Positions 55,986 through 64,000 of a stretch of DNA of 64,000 nt are shown here, in pieces. Origin of the DNA: Butyrivibrio sp. WCD3002 (GTDB taxonomy: Bacteria; Bacillota; Clostridia; Lachnospirales; Lachnospiraceae); the NCBI RefSeq assembly GCF_000424265.1, contig NZ_AUJO01000001.1, positions 434,001 to 498,000 of the forward strand. The letters are read 5' to 3'. The translations under genes and the position numbers were made by a program. Position 1 is the first letter of the stretch. The number at the start of each line of letters is the position of its first letter. The notes below the pieces were generated by a model. That model searched no databases and was not told the DNA's origin. It saw only the letters and a program-made list of their open reading frames with translations.

Positions 55986-57396
55986 AAAAAAGAATAAAAA
56001 TCTATATTCCATAGGTTTCATAGGTTCTGTTTTCATAGTGCTTTTTGCTTTAATGATCAGCTATATCTGTGTGTTTTCTATTTCTAACAAGCAGGAGATG
56101 ATGGATAACAGCTACAACACCCATCAGGCACTTTTGAAAAAGCAAAATTCCAGAGGTTCAATATACTCTGCGGATAACCAGATTCTTGCCAGAACTATTA
56201 AAGATGATAATGGGGATGAGATAAGAGAATACCCTTACGAAAAAGTTTTCGCTCATATAATTGGCTTTTCGTCCCACGGCAGGAGCGGAATTGAAGATAT
56301 GGCTAACTATTATCTTATAAACAGCAATATCTCCATAAACTCAAAAGCAAATGCCTATGGCAATGAAGAAAAGTTTCCGGGAGACAATCTTTATACAACT
56401 CTTAATACTAAACTGCAGGAAACTGCTTATGAAGCACTTTCAGCCCATAAAGGCGCTGTGATAGTTTCTGATGTAAGAACAGGTGAGATACTTGCGATGG
56501 TTTCCAAGCCGGATTTTGATCCCAACAATCTGGATAAGGAATGGGTAGAGATGACTACCGATGAAGATAATACCCAGCTTCTCAACAGAGCCACACAGGG
56601 AATTTATCCGCCGGGATCAACCTTCAAGATATTGACTGCACTTGAGTATTTCAGGGAAAACGGTGAAAACTATAAGAATTATCATTATAGCTGTAACGGT
56701 AAGTTCACTTTTGGAGACAGCACCATCAATTGTTTCCACGGTGAGAGTCATGGGAATGTCGATTTTACGTTGTCTTTTGCAAAGTCCTGTAACTCATCCT
56801 TCGCCAATATGGCTGTTACTTTGGATAGGGACTCATTTAACAATACCTTATCCGGACTTTTATTCGGAAGTGAGCTTCCGTGGGAGATGAACCATAAGAA
56901 ATCTACGGCAATATGTAACGAAGGACTGAGCGATAATGATATTATGCAGCTTGGAATCGGACAGGGAAAAACCACTGTGACGCCTCTCCATATGCATCTC
57001 ATTACTTCTGCAATAGCAAATGACGGAGAACTGGTTAACCCCAGAGTTATGGACAGGGTTGTCACAGCAGAAGGAAAAGTAATAAAAAGCTTTTACGAAA
57101 ATGATAAGCAAAGGCTTATGACTGAGGAAGAAGCTACTTTTTTGCGAGACCTAATGCATGAAGTTGTAGAAAAGGGAACAGCTTCAAAATTAAAGGGACA
57201 ATCCTATACGGCTGCAGGAAAAACCGGCTCTGCCGAATTTAAGGATTCAACCTCAGATTCTCATGCCTGGTTTACAGGATTTGCACCCTATGAGAATCCG
57301 GAAATTGCTGTTACCATAATAGTAGAAAATGCGGGCTCCGGTGGTGAATTTGCCGTGCCCATAGCTAAGAGAATTTTTGATAAGTACTTCTCATAA
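55963..57396 (+). CDS. Class B penicillin-binding protein (transpeptidase)
   Basis: The protein crosslinks peptidoglycan and is the partner of the SEDS polymerase upstream. One membrane helix (about 17-38) is followed by a short dimerisation region (NSRGSIYSADNQILA). The transpeptidase has S219 in GSTFK, SCN in KSCNSSF and KTGS in AGKTGSAEF. The length of 477 residues is short for PBP2 and close to the PbpA of mycobacteria and actinobacteria, without PASTA domains. Confidence 0.92.
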   Translation: MKKENQTEKKNKNLYSIGFIGSVFIVLFALMISYICVFSISNKQEMMDNSYNTHQALLKKQNSRGSIYSADNQILARTIKDDNGDEIREYPYEKVFAHIIGFSSHGRSGIEDMANYYLINSNISINSKANAYGNEEKFPGDNLYTTLNTKLQETAYEALSAHKGAVIVSDVRTGEILAMVSKPDFDPNNLDKEWVEMTTDEDNTQLLNRATQGIYPPGSTFKILTALEYFRENGENYKNYHYSCNGKFTFGDSTINCFHGESHGNVDFTLSFAKSCNSSFANMAVTLDRDSFNNTLSGLLFGSELPWEMNHKKSTAICNEGLSDNDIMQLGIGQGKTTVTPLHMHLITSAIANDGELVNPRVMDRVVTAEGKVIKSFYENDKQRLMTEEEATFLRDLMHEVVEKGTASKLKGQSYTAAGKTGSAEFKDSTSDSHAWFTGFAPYENPEIAVTIIVENAGSGGEFAVPIAKRIFDKYFS

Positions 57397-57407
57397 ATGG
57401 AGAATAT

Positions 57408-57743
57408 ATGTCTATACGCGGATATTGCAGATTTTATAAAAATTTATATGTGGGTGAATCCATAAAAAACTCCGCAAAGGTGAAGTGGAAACTAAAGCAT
57501 GGTGCCGGTCAGCTCCTTATTTATGTTATTACTTCCGCCTTAAATGAGAATGACCAGCTGGAGGTTACTCACTGTGCGTTTTTAAAACAAAAATACTACA
57601 AAAAGCATCCTGCATTTGTTTATGGAATTGCGGGAAGCAGAGAAGAAGCTTTTGATCTCATCGTAAAAATCAGTGAGGAAGCTGCCGCCTGTGGGATGGA
57701 GGGCGATTTAAAGGGGTATTTAAATACAGTTTTGGGGGAATAG
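57408..57743 (+). CDS. Small conserved protein of unknown function
   Basis: The 111-residue soluble protein is basic in its N-terminal half and acidic in its C-terminal half. I do not recognise the family. It lies 11 bases after the PBP gene and one base before the DUF2953 gene, with a GGAG ribosome site, so it is embedded in a tight operon and should be real. A role in envelope or cell-wall processes is only suggested by position. Confidence 0.72.
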   Translation: MSIRGYCRFYKNLYVGESIKNSAKVKWKLKHGAGQLLIYVITSALNENDQLEVTHCAFLKQKYYKKHPAFVYGIAGSREEAFDLIVKISEEAAACGMEGDLKGYLNTVLGE

Positions 57744-57744
57744 G

Positions 57745-58806
57745 ATGTCACTTTTTCTGACAATTTTAAAAATAATAGGGATAGTACTTCTTGTAATTCT
57801 TGCATTACTTCTGATTGTACTCCTTTTAGTATTGTTTGTTCCGATAAGATACTACGTAAATGCTGACATTGAAGAAACTAATCTTGAAACGGAAGTCGAA
57901 AAGCTAAAGGAACGAATACATGCAAAGGCAGGCTTCAGTTTCCTTTTACACCTTGTAAGAGGATATATCGAGTATCCGGAGGATATGGAATTTACCGTAA
58001 AAGTCTTGTTCTTTAAGGTTTTCCCAAAGAAAAACAAAGAAGATAGTACAGGCAAGAATAATTCGAAACAGGAGCTTCCATACGAGATGGAAGAGGGTTT
58101 TGAGGATAAAGAATCTGAAGGCTCTGATTCAGAGCAGGAAGCAGATAACGCCTCTGATGCATCAGAATCAGATGTTGATGAGTCTAAAGATGAAATTCAA
58201 AATGAAGTTCAGGAAGAAAGTCAAAATGTCGATATAAATGATGGTGTTAATTGTTCTGAAAATGAGGACTCAAAATCAGAAAACGAAATAGATGAGGATG
58301 ATTTTGAAGATGAAGAGGATGATGAGAAGAGCGGTTTTATTGATGTCCTCAGGAAAATAAAAGATATTGTGGTTGCAATTATAAAAGCACCACAAAATGT
58401 ATACCAAAAAATTAAATGTACAATATCTAGCATTTATGCTAAGATAGACATGATTAAAAAAACGCTTGAAAATGACATTTTTAAGAGAGCTTTTAAGGTT
58501 TCTAAAAAGCAGATTTTACGTGTCTTAAAAATGGTCATTCCGAAGAAATGCAGTATTAATCTGCATATAGGCATGAGCGATCCGACAGTAACGGCAGACA
58601 TACTTGCCGCATACGGAGTATTATATCCGATACTTGCGGGAAAAGTCTTTGTTACACCGGATTTTGAAAAGCCTGTATTATCAGGAACAGTCAGGATAAA
58701 GGGTAAGATCCGACTTGTTACTATAGTCTGGGCTGCAGCGGTATTTTATTTTAATAAAGATATCAGAAAGACTTTAAGACGCTTTAAAAAGATATTCAAT
58801 TCATAA
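57745..58806 (+). CDS. DUF2953 domain protein (YtfI-like)
   Basis: A strong N-terminal membrane helix (about 7-32) is followed by the DUF2953 start VPIRYYVNADIE. A highly acidic linker of about 100 residues (Ser/Asp/Glu repeats, about 110-200) comes before a C-terminal part with NLHIGMSDPTVTADILAAYG and a last hydrophobic segment. In Bacillus the pair ytfI-ytfJ is adjacent, and here the YtfJ/GerW gene follows at once. Function is unknown; the acidic linker is longer than usual. Confidence 0.82.
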   Translation: MSLFLTILKIIGIVLLVILALLLIVLLLVLFVPIRYYVNADIEETNLETEVEKLKERIHAKAGFSFLLHLVRGYIEYPEDMEFTVKVLFFKVFPKKNKEDSTGKNNSKQELPYEMEEGFEDKESEGSDSEQEADNASDASESDVDESKDEIQNEVQEESQNVDINDGVNCSENEDSKSENEIDEDDFEDEEDDEKSGFIDVLRKIKDIVVAIIKAPQNVYQKIKCTISSIYAKIDMIKKTLENDIFKRAFKVSKKQILRVLKMVIPKKCSINLHIGMSDPTVTADILAAYGVLYPILAGKVFVTPDFEKPVLSGTVRIKGKIRLVTIVWAAAVFYFNKDIRKTLRRFKKIFNS

Positions 58807-58826
58807 CTTAGGGGAGAGTTTTTTAT

Positions 58827-59219
58827 ATGGGAGAGCATAATTTTAACGGTGTAATCGATTCACTTATGCATGGTATGAACACTATGCTTGGCTCTAAAAC
58901 GGTAGTTGGAGAAGCTACAAAGGTTGGCGATACGATCATTCTTCCGCTTGTTGATGTGTCCTTTGGTGTTGGCGCAGGTGCAAGCGATGGTGATAAAAAG
59001 AACTCAGGCGCGGGCGGATTTGCGGCAAAAATGTCACCCAGCGCAATTCTTGTAATCAAAAACGGTCAGACAAAGCTTGTAAACATCAAGAACCAGGATG
59101 CTGTTACTAAGGTATTGGATCTTGTTCCTGATATAGCCGATCGTTTCTTAAACAAAGGTGGCGATATGATGAGCGACGAGGAGGCTGAAAGTATCGCTTT
59201 TCCTGAGGATGAAACCTGA
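58827..59219 (+). CDS. GerW family sporulation protein (YtfJ)
   Basis: The 130-residue protein matches the GerW/YtfJ family: SKTVVGEATKVGDTIILPLVDVSFG, a glycine-rich loop and AILVIKNGQTKLVNI. In Bacillus it is made in the forespore and needed for germination. Butyrivibrio-like bacteria are generally regarded as non-sporulating, so it may have another role here. It has a GGGGAGAG ribosome site. Confidence 0.85.
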   Translation: MGEHNFNGVIDSLMHGMNTMLGSKTVVGEATKVGDTIILPLVDVSFGVGAGASDGDKKNSGAGGFAAKMSPSAILVIKNGQTKLVNIKNQDAVTKVLDLVPDIADRFLNKGGDMMSDEEAESIAFPEDET

Positions 59220-59247
59220 GTTTCATAGTTAGTATAGGGGGTTCCGT

Positions 59248-59781
59248 ATGGAAAAGTTCATTAGTGAAGAACGTATTGATGTTGCGTCGGAGGAAGAGCT
59301 TCTTGAGATGAAGCTCTGGATTTACAAAGAGAGTCAGCGTCTCGAGCAGGAGCAGGCAATGGTCGATAAGAAGATTGCCGAGATCGAAAAAGAGGTTGGT
59401 AACTTCAGAATCGGTATCCAGCGAGAGAGAAGCAAGCTTGAGCACGATAAGCAGAAGCTTAAAGATGAGCAGGCTCTGTTTGATCAGCAAATTGAGATCC
59501 TCAAGGATGGCTTTGAGAAACTGAATGCTGATAAGAAGCTTATTGAGCGTGAATGGAAAAAGCTTGAGCAGGAGAAAGGGTATATCCGTGACGATGAATA
59601 TCATCGTGCAGAGATTTTCTTTGTGGGCGTGAATTCACTACTTGCTTTAAAGAAGCGCTATCGTGATCTTATGAAGATCTATCATCCGGATAATTTGATG
59701 GGTGATCATGAGATGTGTGACCTGATTAATCAGGAATACAATGTACTTTTAAGACAGTTCGATGCTTATATGAAAGCGTAA
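59248..59781 (+). CDS. Coiled-coil protein with C-terminal J-domain-like segment
   Basis: Residues about 14-112 form a long charged coiled coil. The end, about 130-177, reads LKKRYRDLMKIYHPDN with HPD at 146-148, followed by a helix DHEMCDLINQEYNVLLRQF. This matches helix II, the HPD loop and helix III of a DnaJ domain, so it may recruit Hsp70. The Gly/Phe and zinc parts of DnaJ are absent. The family is otherwise unrecognised. It has a GGGGG ribosome site and ends the operon before rpmB. Confidence 0.78.
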   Translation: MEKFISEERIDVASEEELLEMKLWIYKESQRLEQEQAMVDKKIAEIEKEVGNFRIGIQRERSKLEHDKQKLKDEQALFDQQIEILKDGFEKLNADKKLIEREWKKLEQEKGYIRDDEYHRAEIFFVGVNSLLALKKRYRDLMKIYHPDNLMGDHEMCDLINQEYNVLLRQFDAYMKA

Positions 59782-59815
59782 GTTTATTGTAAATTGTAAA
59801 TATTTAAATTTTCGC

Positions 59816-59844
59816 TTGCACTTTCTTATAATATCTGTTAATAT
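59816..59844 (+). promoter_or_regulatory. rpmB promoter
   Basis: TTGCAC (59816-59821), a 17-bp spacer and TAATAT (59839-59844). The leader is about 80 bases and AT-rich. A perfect TATAAT at 59827 lacks a suitable -35. Confidence 0.6.
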
Positions 59845-59929
59845 AGATAATGTTGCGGACAAAAGTTTAATTTTTCAATTGTTCGCTGTAGCATTTGATT
59901 TAAAATATGGCTTATAAGGAGGTGTCAAA

Positions 59930-60115
59930 ATGGCTAAATGTGAAGTTTGCGGCAAGGGCGTTCATTTCGGTAACAACGTAAGCCATTCCCATAGAAAAAC
60001 AAATAGAGTTTGGAATGCAAACGTACATAAGGTTGCTGTTAAGGTTGAAGGCGGCTCAAAGAGAATGAATGTATGTACAAGCTGTCTCAGATCTAAAAAA
60101 GTTGAGCGTGCATAA
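59930..60115 (+). CDS. rpmB: 50S ribosomal protein L28
   Basis: This 61-residue large-subunit protein has the conserved CEVCGKGVHFGNNVSHSHRKT start and the basic VCTSCLRSKKVERA end. Both zinc-binding CxxC pairs are present, so this is the zinc (C+) form. A strong AAGGAGGTG precedes the ATG, and a terminator follows. Confidence 0.97.
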   Translation: MAKCEVCGKGVHFGNNVSHSHRKTNRVWNANVHKVAVKVEGGSKRMNVCTSCLRSKKVERA

Positions 60116-60140
60116 TCCGTTCTGGTAAGAAAGATTTTAA

Positions 60141-60170
60141 GGATTCACTTGCGGGTGAATCCTTTTTTTT
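60141..60170 (+). terminator. Rho-independent terminator after rpmB
   Basis: GGATTCAC (60141-60148) pairs with GTGAATCC (60155-60162) around a 6-base loop, followed by eight T. Confidence 0.93.
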
Positions 60171-60259
60171 CTTTGAATTTTTCATAATGTAAATTCGTGT
60201 TCCATTTTGGGACTCCTTACTGTATAATGTCCTTATATATGCGATTATGGAGGTGTAGG

Positions 60260-60622
60260 ATGAAGTCTACTTCAATAAATACCCATCTGGGGAATATTGC
60301 TATCGACAATGAAGTTATTGCTCAGTATGCCGGCGCAGTTGCTAATGAATGCTTTGGTATCGTTGGCATGGCTAATGTCAATGTAGCAGACGGACTTGTG
60401 AGTCTTTTGAAAAAAGACAATATCAAAAGGGGAATTGGCGTTTCTATTGGACAGGGTCGCAAGCTGACTCTGGATTTTCATGTAATCGTTGCATACGGCG
60501 TAAGTATTTCAGCCGTAACTGACAATCTTATTGATAATGTTAAATACAAGGTTGAGGAGTTCACCGGCCTTGAAATAGAAAAGATAAATATCTTTGTCGA
60601 GGGCGTTCGCGTCATCGATTGA
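60260..60622 (+). CDS. Asp23/Gls24 family protein
   Basis: The 120-residue protein matches the alkaline-shock/Gls24 family: GNIAIDNEVIAQYAGAVANECFGIVGM in outline, and a C-terminal VEGVRVID. In Firmicutes this gene (yloU) usually lies before the DAK2 gene yloV and near rpmB and recG, as here. A role in cell-envelope homeostasis is proposed for the family. The ATG at 60260 with GGAGGTG is preferred; upstream codons precede a TATAAT at 60223. Confidence 0.88.
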   Translation: MKSTSINTHLGNIAIDNEVIAQYAGAVANECFGIVGMANVNVADGLVSLLKKDNIKRGIGVSIGQGRKLTLDFHVIVAYGVSISAVTDNLIDNVKYKVEEFTGLEIEKINIFVEGVRVID

Positions 60623-60639
60623 TCAAGGAGGGCTTAACT

Positions 60640-62421
60640 TTGAGTAACACAATTAATGCGTCACAGGTTAAGAAAATGTTTCTTGCCGGCGCAAGCAATT
60701 TGAATGCAAAAAAAGAGTGGATTAATGAATTAAATGTATTTCCTGTTCCTGACGGAGATACAGGTACCAATATGACAATGACCATCATGTCTGCAGCAAA
60801 GGACGTTCAGGCGCTGCCGGATGATGTAGATATGGCTACACTTTGTAAGAATATTTATTCCGGAGCCATGAGAGGTGCAAGAGGTAACTCGGGCGTTATT
60901 CTTTCTCAGCTCCTTAGAGGCTTTACCAAGGGATGCAGAGATTATTCAGAGCTTGATGCTACAATAATCGCAGCTTCTTTTGAAAAGGCTGTAGAGACTG
61001 CTTATAAGGCAGTTATGAAGCCCAAGGAAGGAACAATCCTTACAGTAGCAAAGGGAGCCAGTGAGAAGGCTTCTGAGCTTGCTAAGGAAGGTGCTACAGA
61101 CCTTGGACCTTTCTTTGAAGAGATCATTAAATATGCAGATGAAGTTCTTGCCAAGACTCCTGAAATGCTTCCTGTTCTTAAACAGGCCGGCGTTGTAGAT
61201 TCAGGCGGACAGGGACTTGTTCAGGTTCTCAAGGGTGCTGCTGATTTTTACATGGGCAGAGATGTCGATTATAAGGTCGATGAGGCTGCTGCAACACCCG
61301 TATCAAAGAAGCAGGTTGCTGCTGAGCTTGAGACCGATATCAAATTCGGTTATTGTACAGAATTCATCGTTCTTTTGAGCAAACCTTTGAATATTAAGCA
61401 GGAGATGGACTTTAAGGCATTTCTTGAGTCAATCGGCGATAGTATCGTAATGGTTGCTGATGACGAGATTTGTAAGGTTCACGTACATTCAAATGATCCC
61501 GGTCTTGCTATTCAGAGAGCTCTTATGTATGGTCAGCTTTCAAACATGAAGATTGACAACATGAGAATGGAGCACCGTGAAAAGCTTTTCCATGAGAATG
61601 AGAGCGGTGAATATGCTGAGATCGAAACAGAGATTAATGGCGCAGCTGAAGCAACACCTACTTATAATGCAGGTGATAACATTCCTCTTAAGGATGGTAC
61701 AGTAAGCAGCGTATCAAGCGAACAGGAGCCTGAAGTTCCAACAGAGCATAAAGAGATGGGCTTCGTTGCTGTTTGTGCAGGTGATGGACTTGCTGAGATT
61801 TTCAGAGGCCTTGGCGTTGATTATGTAATAGAGGGCGGACAGACCATGAACCCCAGCACAGCTGATATTTATGATGCAGCTTGTAAGGTTAATGCTGACA
61901 CTGTTTTCGTTCTTCCTAACAACAAAAACATTATACTTGCAGCAAACCAGGCTAAAGTGATGATGGAAGACAACGAATCAGATAAGAAGATAGTTGTAAT
62001 CCCCACAAAGACAGTTCCTCAGGGAATCACAGCAGCAATAAACTTCATTCCTGATATTCCGGCTGAGGATAATGAAGCAGCCATGAATGAAGCAATCAGC
62101 GCTGTAAAGACCGGTGAAGTTACCTATGCGGTAAGAGATACCATGATAGATGACGTAACCATCAAGCAGGGCGATTATATGGGAATCGGTGATAGTGGCA
62201 TTCTTGGTGTTGGCAGTAGCATTGATGATGTAACTGCTATGATGATTGAAAAGATTGCTGATGATTCAACTGAGCTTATCAGCCTTTACTATGGCTCAGA
62301 TATCAGTGAAGACGAAGCAAATGTACTTAGCGATCGTATTTCTGAGAAATTCTCTAAGTGTGATGTAGAGGTTCAGTACGGCGGACAGCCGATTTACTAC
62401 TATATTGTGAGTGCGGAGTAA
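60640..62421 (+). CDS. DAK2 domain fatty-acid-kinase-like protein (YloV/FakA)
   Basis: The N-terminal DAK2/DhaL domain carries the Mg-ATP motif FPVPDGDTGTNMTMT and GARGNSGVILSQLLRGF. A middle and a C-terminal DegV/FakA-like region follow (VFVLPNNKNIILAANQA). FakA phosphorylates fatty acids presented by a FakB (DegV) protein; no fakB is in the window. The TTG at 60640 is eight bases after AAGGAGG and gives 593 residues. An upstream TTG overlaps the Asp23 stop. Confidence 0.88.
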   Translation: MSNTINASQVKKMFLAGASNLNAKKEWINELNVFPVPDGDTGTNMTMTIMSAAKDVQALPDDVDMATLCKNIYSGAMRGARGNSGVILSQLLRGFTKGCRDYSELDATIIAASFEKAVETAYKAVMKPKEGTILTVAKGASEKASELAKEGATDLGPFFEEIIKYADEVLAKTPEMLPVLKQAGVVDSGGQGLVQVLKGAADFYMGRDVDYKVDEAAATPVSKKQVAAELETDIKFGYCTEFIVLLSKPLNIKQEMDFKAFLESIGDSIVMVADDEICKVHVHSNDPGLAIQRALMYGQLSNMKIDNMRMEHREKLFHENESGEYAEIETEINGAAEATPTYNAGDNIPLKDGTVSSVSSEQEPEVPTEHKEMGFVAVCAGDGLAEIFRGLGVDYVIEGGQTMNPSTADIYDAACKVNADTVFVLPNNKNIILAANQAKVMMEDNESDKKIVVIPTKTVPQGITAAINFIPDIPAEDNEAAMNEAISAVKTGEVTYAVRDTMIDDVTIKQGDYMGIGDSGILGVGSSIDDVTAMMIEKIADDSTELISLYYGSDISEDEANVLSDRISEKFSKCDVEVQYGGQPIYYYIVSAE

Positions 62422-62427
62422 TATAAC

Positions 62428-64000
62428 TTGAAGATGAAAAATCCATCTTTAATTGAACATGTATCATCATTAAAGGGCGTTGGCGATAAAAGCAGCGCCC
62501 TTTTTGAAAAGTGCGGAATTAGGACTGTAGAGGATATTCTTAATTATTTCCCAAGGGATTATGACATCTGCGGTCCTGTTATTAATGTTGCTGATTTAAC
62601 GGAAGGTGAGGTTGCGGCTGTAAGAGTCTGCACTTCCGGTAAGGCTGCAGTAAGGCGCGTAAGAAATCTCAGCATTCTGGCATTTAAGGCTCAGGATGCA
62701 ACAGGTGAGATGAATATTACTTATTTCAATATGCCTTACATGGTAAATAACATAAAGTCCAAAACCTTTTATGTTTTCAGAGGTCTGGTACAGAAAAAGG
62801 GCAGTCACTTCGTTATGGAGCAGCCCAAAATGTATAAATATGAGGATTATATTGAGGTCATGGGCACGATGCAGCCCAAGTATCCTCTTGTAAAGGGTTT
62901 ATCTAATCAGCTAATGATAAAAACAGTGACACAGGCAATTTCTGCCACGCCATATCTCGAGGATGCTCTTTCACGAAGCATGAAAAGCGAGCTTAACCTC
63001 ATGGATTATTCAGAGGCTGTAAGGAAAATTCATTTTCCTGCAAATATGGATGAATTCACAGTAGCCAGAAGACGAATTGCTTTTAATGAAATTCTCCAAT
63101 TTATATTGAAAATCAGATTCCTTAAGCGTGAGTCTGAGGAATCTATCAATGATTATGTTTACAACGAATCCGATGAAATCGAAAAACTCCTTAAACAGCT
63201 TCCCTACGAGCTTACAGGAAAGCAGATGTCAATCTGGAATGACATAAAATCCGACCTGATGGGACGCCATGTTATGAACCGCCTTATACAGGGCGACGTA
63301 GGTTCCGGCAAGACAATCATTGCATTTATGGCACTTCTTTTCACAGCTGCAAACGGATATCAGGGCGCAATAATGGCTCCCACAGAGGTTCTTGCAAGAC
63401 AGCATTATGAGTCTTTTGTAAAAATGTCTGAGGAGTATGGACTTTGTTTAAAGCCGGTATTGCTTGTAGGTTCACTTACAGCAAAGGAAAAAAGAGAGGC
63501 CTATGCACTGATAGAAAGCGGAGAATGCAACTGTATAGTTGGAACAAACGCTTTGATACAGGAAAAAGTAAGCTATAACAAGCTTTCTCTTGTAATAACC
63601 GATGAGCAGCACAGATTTGGAGTAAAGCAAAGAGAGAAGCTCTCTGAAAAAGGATATAATACTCATATTCTTGCAATGAGTGCAACACCGATTCCGAGAA
63701 CACTCGCTATTATTCTTTATGGTGATCTGAGCGTATCAATTTTGGATGAAATGCCGGGTGGCAGAATTCCAATAAAGAACTGCGTCGTTGGAAGGGAGTA
63801 CAGGCCAACGGCATATAAATTCATTCACGATCAGGTTATGCAGAAAAGGCAGTGCTATGTAATTTGTCCCATGATTGAGGAGGGTGAAAACAGCTCTCTG
63901 GAAAATGTCACTGAATACAGTGAAAAGCTGAAATCAGTTTTGCCTGATATAAGAATCGGACTTCTTCACGGAAAGATGAAGCCTGCGGAAAAGGATGCAG
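62428..64000 (+). CDS. recG: ATP-dependent DNA helicase RecG, N-terminal part (3' end outside window)
   Basis: RecG remodels stalled replication forks and branched DNA. The visible 524 codons hold the wedge OB-fold domain (to about 160) and the first helicase domain: Walker A GDVGSGKTI, then APTEVLARQHYESF, DEQHRFG and SATPIPRTLAI. The second domain begins before the window ends; a full protein is about 680 residues. The TTG at 62428 lies nine bases after GGAG; an ATG at 62434 in the same frame is the alternative. It follows the DAK2 gene by six bases. Confidence 0.95.
   Translation, partial: MKMKNPSLIEHVSSLKGVGDKSSALFEKCGIRTVEDILNYFPRDYDICGPVINVADLTEGEVAAVRVCTSGKAAVRRVRNLSILAFKAQDATGEMNITYFNMPYMVNNIKSKTFYVFRGLVQKKGSHFVMEQPKMYKYEDYIEVMGTMQPKYPLVKGLSNQLMIKTVTQAISATPYLEDALSRSMKSELNLMDYSEAVRKIHFPANMDEFTVARRRIAFNEILQFILKIRFLKRESEESINDYVYNESDEIEKLLKQLPYELTGKQMSIWNDIKSDLMGRHVMNRLIQGDVGSGKTIIAFMALLFTAANGYQGAIMAPTEVLARQHYESFVKMSEEYGLCLKPVLLVGSLTAKEKREAYALIESGECNCIVGTNALIQEKVSYNKLSLVITDEQHRFGVKQREKLSEKGYNTHILAMSATPIPRTLAIILYGDLSVSILDEMPGGRIPIKNCVVGREYRPTAYKFIHDQVMQKRQCYVICPMIEEGENSSLENVTEYSEKLKSVLPDIRIGLLHGKMKPAEKDA

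Noticed and set aside
60197..60259. Longer N-terminus for the Asp23 protein
   Set aside because: The extra codons run over a TATAAT and lack a ribosome site; the family starts near the ATG at 60260.

Overview
The window looks like a chromosomal segment of a low-to-mid GC Gram-positive anaerobe of the Lachnospiraceae, most likely Butyrivibrio or a close relative. This is an inference from gene content: a DUF6465 protein, YtfI/GerW, rpmB-asp23-DAK2-recG, YfhO, a Gx transporter, a NusG-II protein and strong AAGGAGG-type ribosome sites. No rRNA, phage, IS or CRISPR was seen, and almost everything is on the + strand.

Layout. 1-9.2 kb: the end of a GH13 amylase-like enzyme, dut, a GldA/GldFG/DUF4340 ABC system, a long compound hairpin, a branching-enzyme homologue that has lost its catalytic residues, and an MscS channel. 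9.2-13.5 kb: tRNA-Thr on the minus strand, argH, asd and a degenerate DUF234-type ATPase. 13.6-21.7 kb: a divergent type IA topoisomerase with five zinc-ribbon repeats, a REP-like palindrome, a left-handed beta-helix acyltransferase, a DUF6465 protein, a HAD phosphatase and a 786-residue orphan protein. 21.7-28 kb: an F1Fo ATP synthase operon in which atpH is missing as a gene and a delta C-terminal domain is fused to the alpha subunit. 28-44.5 kb: a membrane acyltransferase, metH, and a branched-chain amino acid region (ilvB, two ilvN/ilvH regulatory subunits, ilvC, leuCD, ilvE) interrupted by YfhO, a glycosyltransferase, Mrp and an AI-2E-type permease. 44.7-51.6 kb: a NusG-II protein, a heterodimeric ABC exporter, a GNAT enzyme, a Gx transporter and ruvAB. 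51.7-64 kb: zapA, a U32 peptidase, a FtsW/RodA-PBP pair, DUF2953 and GerW, a coiled-coil protein with a J-domain-like end, rpmB, asp23, a DAK2/FakA-like protein and the start of recG.

How the genes work together. Most of the window is housekeeping: energy conservation, branched-chain amino acid and methionine synthesis, cell-wall growth and DNA repair. The unusual material is (i) the apparent pseudo-branching enzyme and its upstream hairpin, (ii) the delta-alpha ATP synthase fusion, (iii) the altered TOPRIM topoisomerase beside a Walker-A-defective ATPase, (iv) the 786-residue orphan, and (v) several regulatory hairpins around amino acid and NusG-II genes. Promoters, terminators and starts were read by eye. 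Family names rest on motif recognition, not on database searches.
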